Shown piece by piece: positions 59,116 through 64,000 of a DNA stretch of 64,000 nucleotides. Location: NCBI GenBank assembly GCA_001787535.1, contig MFXP01000002.1, positions 1-64,000 on the forward strand, given 5' to 3'. The DNA is from Candidatus Peribacteria bacterium RIFCSPHIGHO2_01_FULL_51_35. GTDB lineage: Bacteria; Patescibacteriota; Gracilibacteria; Peribacterales; Peribacteraceae. The notes below the pieces were generated by a model, which worked only from the letters and a program-made list of their open reading frames with translations, ran no database searches and was not told the DNA's origin. The translations under genes were made by a program, and so were the position numbers. How positions within the stretch are numbered: the stretch's first letter is position 1; each line of letters begins with the position of its first letter.

Positions 59116-60531
59116 ATGAGACTCACAAAAATCATCTGCACGCTTGGCCCCTCCTCCCATTCTGACGAAGGGATTGATGCGTTGGCGCGTGCGGGCATGA
59201 ACATTGCTCGCATCAACTTTTCCCACGGCGACCGCAAACAGCATCTGCAAGTGATGGAACGTATTCGCGCATGGAATGAAAAACACGGTCGCGGTCTGGG
59301 CATATGCATCGGAACGATTTTGGATACGAAAGGAGCCGAAATTCGCACGGGCGACACCGATCACCCCATCGAGATTCTCAAAGGCGAGGAAGTGATCTTT
59401 TCCCCGGAAACGAACGAACGTTCGGCCAAGAAAACCATTTTCGTCAATTACTCGGGGTTTGCCAATGATGTGCGGGAAACCGATCGCATTTTGATCGATA
59501 ACGGAGAAATTGCTTTTGACATCGTGCGCACGGAAAAGAACGGTGACGTCGTCGCCAAAGCGCGTGGCGCGGGGAAGATCGGATCCCGCAGGCACATCAA
59601 TTTGCCCGGCGCCGATGTCGATTTGCCTTCCATCACCGAGCAAGATTGGAAGGACATTGAATTTGGCATAGAAGAAAACATGGACTTTGTCGCTCTCTCT
59701 TTCATACGCAATCGTGATGACGTCGAAATTGTGCGGGAATTCATCAAAAAGAAAAAGGGGTCTATGGAAATCATCGCAAAGATAGAAACGGAGCAAGCGG
59801 TGGAGAACATCGCGGAGATCGTTCATGCGGCGGACGCCATCATGGTGGCACGAGGCGACTTGGGTGCGGAGCTCCCCTTTGAGCGCTTGCCTGTCATCCA
59901 AGATGAGATCGTTGCACGCTGCAGGGAAGTCGGCAGGCCCGTCATCATTGCGACGCACATGTTGGAGAGCATGATCGCGCAGCCAATCCCCACGCGTGCG
60001 GAAGTAACCGACATTGCGCACGCAGCCATGACGCAAACAGATGCCACGATGCTTTCGGGTGAAACCGCCGCAGGCAAGCATCCTCTGCTTGCACTGGAAG
60101 CCATGGACAAGGTGCTGAGGGCCACCGAGGAGCATTTGGCGGTGTTCCGTATCAATCAACCCGAACCCGTGCAATCGGAGCGTCAGGCCCGCGCCGAAGC
60201 CGCGTTCACTTTGGCGGAGTCCACAAATGCAAAAGCTCTCCTTACGTTTACGCGCACCGGACAAACCGCGCGCGACTTGGCGAAATTTCGACCGCGCATT
60301 CCCGTTCTCGCATTCACCGATGATGAAGCAACGCAGCGAAAACTATCTCTGTCGTACGCCGTTGCCCCCTTCGTAATGAAACTCGACAAAGATCCGGAGA
60401 AGACCGTTCTGCAAGCACTGGCTCACGTTAAAGAGGCGGGGCTCTTACACACGGGCGACCGGGTCGTGATTGTGTCCGATGCACAGGCGCATGAACAGCT
60501 TATAAACACGGTACAATTACGGGTAGTCTAA
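59116..60531 (+). CDS. pyk: Pyruvate kinase
   Basis: A 471-residue glycolytic enzyme. TKIICTLGPSS, MNIARINFSHG, DTKGAEIRTG, the catalytic-lysine region MEIIAKIETEQAVENI, MVARGDLGAELP and the C-terminal lobe (LTFTRTGQTARDLAKFRP) are present. The start at 59116 is set by alignment to the family N-terminus; a TATCGC box is 8 nt upstream. The word-built hairpin starts directly after its stop. Confidence 0.95.
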   Translation: MRLTKIICTLGPSSHSDEGIDALARAGMNIARINFSHGDRKQHLQVMERIRAWNEKHGRGLGICIGTILDTKGAEIRTGDTDHPIEILKGEEVIFSPETNERSAKKTIFVNYSGFANDVRETDRILIDNGEIAFDIVRTEKNGDVVAKARGAGKIGSRRHINLPGADVDLPSITEQDWKDIEFGIEENMDFVALSFIRNRDDVEIVREFIKKKKGSMEIIAKIETEQAVENIAEIVHAADAIMVARGDLGAELPFERLPVIQDEIVARCREVGRPVIIATHMLESMIAQPIPTRAEVTDIAHAAMTQTDATMLSGETAAGKHPLLALEAMDKVLRATEEHLAVFRINQPEPVQSERQARAEAAFTLAESTNAKALLTFTRTGQTARDLAKFRPRIPVLAFTDDEATQRKLSLSYAVAPFVMKLDKDPEKTVLQALAHVKEAGLLHTGDRVVIVSDAQAHEQLINTVQLRVV

Positions 60532-60620
60532 AGAAGACGTAAAACGCAAGACGTAAGACATAAGACTCAAGACTACAAAATTGAACCTACATCGTAAGTC
60601 TTATGTCTTATGTCTTACGT
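60532..60620. repeat. Stop-abutting hairpin made of AAGACGTA-type words
   Basis: Left arm AGACGTAAAACGCAAGACG... (60535-60573), right arm GTCTTATGTCTTATGTCTTA... (60598-60612), both strings of the 8-9-nt word AAGACGTA/AAGACATA. It fills the entire gap between convergent pyk and the ftsL-like gene: 1 bp after one stop and 1 bp before the other. Confidence 0.8.
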
Positions 60621-60995
60621 CTATTTCGTAAGTGCTACAGCAGATTCATCATGCGTGAACTTGGGATTTCGCACGGGCACCATCACTTGAATCAATTTGT
60701 CTTCCTGGAGACTCACCATGGATTGCGATTCGGCAATGTGCATGTTCAACACTTCTTGCTCCAAAAGTAAAAGGGACCGCTCTCGCTCCAGTGAACGCAG
60801 CCGATACCCTTTCGTCGCATTGGCGTTTTCATGGAACAGGATCAGCAATGCCAAGAACAGAATGAGCGATCCGATGCACACCATCAAAAGCACGGTGCTT
60901 TGATTCACCAGTCTGCCCAGCGACAGCCGGTGCGGAATATCCGATGATGGGAAGAAGGATTCGAGCAAGAACGAAAGGGAGTGTAACAGAAGCAA
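60621..60995 (-). CDS. FtsL-like cell division protein
   Basis: A 124-residue bitopic protein: a transmembrane helix at about 34-54 (TVLLMVCIGSLILFLALLIL) followed by a leucine-rich coiled coil (LRSLERERSLLLLEQEVLNM). The position directly behind rsmH (3-bp gap) and the topology fit FtsL, which links the division complex to FtsI. No ftsI follows here; a class B PBP lies at 21.6-24.2 kb. Confidence 0.65.
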   Translation of the reverse strand: MLLLHSLSFLLESFFPSSDIPHRLSLGRLVNQSTVLLMVCIGSLILFLALLILFHENANATKGYRLRSLERERSLLLLEQEVLNMHIAESQSMVSLQEDKLIQVMVPVRNPKFTHDESAVALTK

Positions 60996-60998
60996 ATT

Positions 60999-61919
60999 TC
61001 AAATGCGACGAATGGCGCGGAAAACGGCGCTGCGGGAACGAGGATTTGCCCGTACTTCCTCATCCGAAGGCTTGACGGGTTTTTTCGTGAGAATCTCGAA
61101 CGGAGCGGCTTTCGTGATTCCTCCGCGAACGGGATCGCGATCGGGCTCGGCACGCTGCTTGAACGCCTGTTTTACCATGCGGTCTTCGAGTGAGTGGTAA
61201 CTGATGACGCCGAATCTTCCGCCGGTCTTGAGCAAAAGAGGAGCGACTATCAGAAGATGTTCCAGTGCCCCCAGTTCACCATTGATGTGAATGCGAAGCG
61301 CTTGGAACACTTGCGGCAGTATTTTTGGAGCCCGATATCCTGCTGCAATCTCGATGCATTTCTTGAGATCGAACGTCGTCCGAATCCCATCGTTGATCGA
61401 TCGGTCATGCAGCCTCTTCGCAAGACGTCTGCTCTCTCTCAACTCGCCGTATCGAAAAAGAACATCGGCAATGTCATCTTCAGCGGCATCATGAAGAAAA
61501 TCGGCAGCGGTTGCGCCTTTCGTTTGATCAAAGCGCAGATCCAAGGGGCCGTCGAAGCGAAAGGAGAATCCCCTCTCGGGACGATCAATGTGCGGGGAAC
61601 TCAGTCCCAAATCCGCAAAAATGATGTCGAACGGTGGAAAGGAATCCTCACGAAGGGATCGGAAGTTTTCGTGTCGCAGATCGATCTGTTTTTCGTAGGC
61701 TTTCAGACGATCTTTTGCGATGGAAAGATTATCGCTGTCCGTATCCAAACCGCAGAGGAACCCCGTTGCACCGACAGCCTTGAGAAAAGCTTCCGCATGC
61801 GATCCCAGACCCAACGTGACATCCAGCACTCGCTCACCGGGTAGAGGTTTGAGGACAGATAGGACCGGGGAATGGCCGTCGTCGCTGTGAAGGACCGGAA
61901 TATGCGTAGGACGTTTCAT
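60999..61919 (-). CDS. rsmH: 16S rRNA m4C1402 methyltransferase
   Basis: A 306-residue RsmH (MraW). N-terminal HIPVLHSDDGH, SAM site VLDVTLGLGSHAEAFLKAVG, FADLGLSSPHIDRPERGFSF, GELGALEHLL and the closing VISYHSLEDRMVKQAFK are diagnostic. The usual GGxGHS motif reads GLGSHA. The start at 61919 follows TACAAT (61926-61931) by 6 nt. First gene of an rsmH-ftsL pair. Confidence 0.95.
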   Translation of the reverse strand: MKRPTHIPVLHSDDGHSPVLSVLKPLPGERVLDVTLGLGSHAEAFLKAVGATGFLCGLDTDSDNLSIAKDRLKAYEKQIDLRHENFRSLREDSFPPFDIIFADLGLSSPHIDRPERGFSFRFDGPLDLRFDQTKGATAADFLHDAAEDDIADVLFRYGELRESRRLAKRLHDRSINDGIRTTFDLKKCIEIAAGYRAPKILPQVFQALRIHINGELGALEHLLIVAPLLLKTGGRFGVISYHSLEDRMVKQAFKQRAEPDRDPVRGGITKAAPFEILTKKPVKPSDEEVRANPRSRSAVFRAIRRI

Positions 61920-62068
61920 CGATGAATTGTAAGCAGATCCCCTCATCTGGCAATGAATTGGGCTTGTTGGAACCAATGCTCATTTCACTGTATACATAAG
62001 TTGATCAAAATAAACGCCAATTGGCACGGAAGGACTGCTTTTAGGCTCATTTAAGCCATTCCAGACCA

Positions 62069-62096
62069 TTGACAATTATTACTATTAACATACAAT
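62069..62096 (+). promoter_or_regulatory. Near-consensus promoter with leaderless TTG start
   Basis: TTGACA (62069-62074), 16-nt spacer, TACAAT (62091-62096), then 8 nt to the TTG start codon. The best full promoter in the window, and it places transcription initiation at the start codon. Confidence 0.75.
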
Positions 62097-62104
62097 AGCA
62101 CACT

Positions 62105-62671
62105 TTGGTACTCCTCTCTTCCGCCGTTTTCAGCTTGGTACTGGGCATGGCCAATCCACTGACACTTGTCACGTCTGTTCCCGTGCAGACGTGGGCGCCG
62201 GAAGTAGGCGACTCCTTCTTTGTCGATACGAAGGCAAACATGGGATATTTGGTACATACGGACGGTGTGTATACGGAATTCCCGGTCGTCACCGGCAAGA
62301 AAGCGTTTGTCCATTACATTGGCAGAGGGTATCGGGCAGAAACCCCCAGCAGGAACTGGGTTGCAAAGTCATTGCACTTTAAGGGAGATCGCATGACGTT
62401 TGGTGCTGCAAACCCGAAAGAATACAAAGACATCGACGGGGCTTTCCTTCGCTTGTACGTCGACGGAGTGGAAAACAGTCCGTACGGCATTCATCCGACC
62501 AGAAACAGTGCTCGCATGTTTGCGGAGACTGACCGTTACGAAAGCATGGGTTGCGTCATCGTCAGCGATGCCATGATGCGCGTGATCTTACAAACCTGGC
62601 GCTTGAACGGTGAACAGCTTACCGTAGTCACCAGGCACGGATTTGAATCAAAAGAAATAGCGAAACTTTAG
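62105..62671 (+). CDS. L,D-transpeptidase (YkuD family)
   Basis: A 188-residue exported enzyme that forms 3-3 peptidoglycan cross-links or anchors proteins. Signal peptide LLSSAVFSLVLGMANP; YkuD core from FVDTKANMGYLVHTDG; active site GIHPT, then ESMGCVIVSDAMM with the catalytic Cys (the usual Arg after GC-I/V is Ile). The TTG start is supported by a strong promoter 8 nt upstream and by giving an intact signal peptide. Confidence 0.85.
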   Translation: MVLLSSAVFSLVLGMANPLTLVTSVPVQTWAPEVGDSFFVDTKANMGYLVHTDGVYTEFPVVTGKKAFVHYIGRGYRAETPSRNWVAKSLHFKGDRMTFGAANPKEYKDIDGAFLRLYVDGVENSPYGIHPTRNSARMFAETDRYESMGCVIVSDAMMRVILQTWRLNGEQLTVVTRHGFESKEIAKL

Positions 62672-62685
62672 ACAAAGCTGGCGGA

Positions 62686-62711
62686 GCCACGCACTTCGCG
62701 AAGCGCGTGGC
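62686..62711. repeat. 26-bp palindrome overlapping the tRNA-Ser 3' end
   Basis: GCCACGCACTTCG and its near-perfect inverse (one mismatched pair), ending on the CCA and discriminator of tRNA-Ser. One of the compact GC-rich palindromes of this window. Confidence 0.65.
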
Positions 62712-62799
62712 GGAGAGGGAGGGATTCGAACCCTCGATACGATTTTACCCGTATACCACATTAGCAGTGTGGTGCTTTCGGCCACTCAGCCACCTCTCC
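62708..62799 (-). tRNA. tRNA-Ser (GCT)
   Basis: A 92-nt tRNA with a long variable arm: acceptor GGAGAGG/CCTCTCC-type, anticodon stem CCACA/TGTGG with loop CTGCTAA giving GCT, T-loop TTCGAAT, encoded CCA. Confidence 0.93.
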
Positions 62800-62843
62800 A
62801 CGAGGCCGCAACAGTATACGGAACATCCGCTGTCCAATGCTAG

Positions 62844-63596
62844 TCAAGAGGCTGATTCCTTTTTCACCGCCGCCCTCCGATACGCACACCATTCGCAATC
62901 GGGATTCGCAGGAGGCGGCAGATCGCGCACAAGGCAGAGTTTCATCTCCGACAGCGCCTCCGGAATCCAGTCTGCGTTGCCAGTATACGCTATGAGTTGG
63001 ACGGAGAACTCCAAAGTTTTATCGAATGCTTCTTTGTCTTTGTCTGCATTCACATACACAAAATATCCCGTGTCCGAGACGTGGAATCCATTCTGACGAT
63101 AGAGCCATTGATAGACCTCCATCTGTCTTTTGTATTTGCTTCCAAAGTGACCATCCAGTGTGATGTCCGCTGCAGTGCTTGTTGCTTTGTAATCAACCAC
63201 AATCAATTCTTTCCGATCATCGATCCACACATCATCCACAGCACCTGTGATGATGAAATTTGATTCGTCATGGAGGAATTGGATCCCTTTGAAGTTATCA
63301 CGCCATGTTGCAAGGTCAGGGTGTGCGAAAGGAACGGCATGGACACCATAGGTATGCATGAGTGGGTGCGCTTCACTCTTTTTCCGATGCACATCGAATT
63401 CTTTTTTCAGAAGTGCATCGACTGCGATGTTGAGCGTAAAGGCGGGGCCGGATGGCCTGCCGATACCGCAGCGCCTATCCAAATAGAAACAGCGTGAACA
63501 CTCGAGAAACAATTCGATCTTGCTGCGGCTGATCTTGAATGGTTCTTTTACATGAGGATCAAAAATATTGCGCGTTCGTGTGCCAGTGGCAGCCAT
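62844..63596 (-). CDS. RecB/Cas4-like PD-(D/E)XK nuclease
   Basis: A 250-residue stand-alone nuclease. Core motif: GAVDDVWID followed by ELIVVDYKAT (Asp...Asp-x-Lys) and QMEVYQWLYR. Cysteines at both ends (ECSRCFYLDRRC near residue 33, and CEWCAYRRA at the C-terminus) resemble the Fe-S clamp of AddB/Cas4 nucleases. No cas1/cas2 or CRISPR nearby, so a repair or unknown role is more likely. TATCAT (63603-63608) ends 6 nt before the ATG. Confidence 0.85.
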   Translation of the reverse strand: MAATGTRTRNIFDPHVKEPFKISRSKIELFLECSRCFYLDRRCGIGRPSGPAFTLNIAVDALLKKEFDVHRKKSEAHPLMHTYGVHAVPFAHPDLATWRDNFKGIQFLHDESNFIITGAVDDVWIDDRKELIVVDYKATSTAADITLDGHFGSKYKRQMEVYQWLYRQNGFHVSDTGYFVYVNADKDKEAFDKTLEFSVQLIAYTGNADWIPEALSEMKLCLVRDLPPPANPDCEWCAYRRAAVKKESAS

Positions 63597-63637
63597 GATC
63601 CCATGATAGCTTGAATTCGCACGAGCGTCCTCTAGAC

Positions 63638-64000
63638 CTAGACCCGAGAAGGAGACACGCGAGCCTTTAAAGCTCCAACCATCTGTTGCACTTCCCGAAC
63701 ATACGCATCCAACTTCTGTTTGCGAACATGATGCGCGGCAAGAACGGATTTTTGGATCTCCTCCAATCGTTTCAAGGCGGACTCACAGGCCGTCACCGTT
63801 TCATCGATTTCTTCCGGCGTAATGGGTACTTTGCCGTATTCGCGTCGCAAGCGACTGATTTCTTCCTGCGCGTGATGCAGCATGTCCAATAGCTGCGCGC
63901 GAATGGTTTTGACGGCATCAAACCGCTTCAACGCATTCACCTTGTGCGATTCCAGCATAGGCTCTGCGACGCGCTGCACATTCCAGATCAACCCAAGGCG
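63638..64000 (-). CDS. Coiled-coil protein, 5' part beyond the window
   Basis: Partial: the frame is open to the window edge (reading RLGLIWNVQRVAEPML at the edge), so the start is not seen. About 120 residues, helical and charged with heptad-like stretches (LLDMLHHAQEEISRLRREYG; ACESALKRLEEIQKSVL). Not recognised. Confidence 0.55.
   Translation of the reverse strand, partial: RLGLIWNVQRVAEPMLESHKVNALKRFDAVKTIRAQLLDMLHHAQEEISRLRREYGKVPITPEEIDETVTACESALKRLEEIQKSVLAAHHVRKQKLDAYVREVQQMVGALKARVSPSRV

Noticed and set aside
62844..63596. Cas4 as part of a CRISPR system
   Set aside because: The nuclease is Cas4/AddB-like, but neighbours are tRNA-Ser and a coiled-coil gene; no cas1, cas2 or array is in the window.

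Overview
The window reads as a chromosomal segment of a small-genome bacterium of the Patescibacteria (Candidate Phyla Radiation), most like the Peregrinibacteria/Peribacteria. That placement is an inference from gene content and style: single-copy housekeeping genes on both strands, few long operons, CPR-style membrane and Cys-rich surface proteins, near absence of Shine-Dalgarno sites and no rRNA in view. TGA works as a stop throughout (for example the ATGA overlap of gap and fbp), so the UGA=Gly code of Gracilibacteria/Absconditabacteria does not apply. No CRISPR array, intact prophage or IS transposase is visible.

Layout. 0-10 kb: a DciA-like helicase-loader protein, two GT4 glycosyltransferases, prmC, purA, nadK, a membrane-protein pair, and fbp-gap-mraY. 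10-21 kb: dnaB, a Nudix hydrolase, recA, a lipoprotein, a sigma-region-4/HARE-HTH regulator, yqgF, rpsT, glmS and an AT-rich gene pair. 21-31 kb: a class B PBP, a PilB/PilT-type ATPase, a FecR/Ig-like surface protein, rluA, tyrS with an AT-rich membrane gene behind it, and a pterin dehydratase. 31-42 kb: a Xer recombinase, a large one-pass membrane protein, pgk, a tandem cluster of four small-RNA-like units, a WecA/MraY-like transferase, an ArsR regulator, an M23 peptidase and a TsaE-HD fusion. 42-50 kb: rarA, pdxT and pdxS, an unrecognised 523-aa protein, a sorbosone-dehydrogenase-like lipoprotein, a YhhQ transporter and tRNA-Pro. 50-64 kb: priA, an aquaporin, trmH, purQ with an unusual tail, frr-pyrH-DUF4870, a tRNA-Arg neighbourhood with tRNA fragments and a GIY-YIG gene, a 22-residue Lys/Arg peptide, a Cys-rich surface protein, pyk, rsmH-ftsL, an L,D-transpeptidase, tRNA-Ser and a RecB-like nuclease.

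How the genes work together. Cell wall: glmS, mraY, PBP, rsmH/ftsL, M23 peptidase, L,D-transpeptidase, undecaprenyl-sugar transferase and glycosyltransferases. Central carbon: gap, pgk, pyk, fbp. Cofactors and nucleotides: pdxS/pdxT, nadK, purA, purQ, pyrH. Replication and repair: dnaB, dciA-like, priA, recA, rarA, RecB-like nuclease. Translation: tyrS, rpsT, frr, prmC, rluA, trmH, TsaE, tRNAs.

Three window-wide patterns stand out. (1) About thirty genes have a TAnnnT -10 box ending only 6-10 nt before the ATG, GTG or TTG, so most messages look leaderless; the -10 was used to choose starts. (2) Genes with a short leader tend to carry a pyrimidine-rich tract before the start instead of a Shine-Dalgarno site. 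(3) Intergenic spaces hold palindromes of two styles: hairpins made from reiterated 7-10 nt words that begin right at stop codons, and compact GC-rich palindromes, one of them inside purQ. The strongest candidate for something undescribed is the 460-bp array of four promoter-hairpin-terminator units between pgk and the WecA-like gene.
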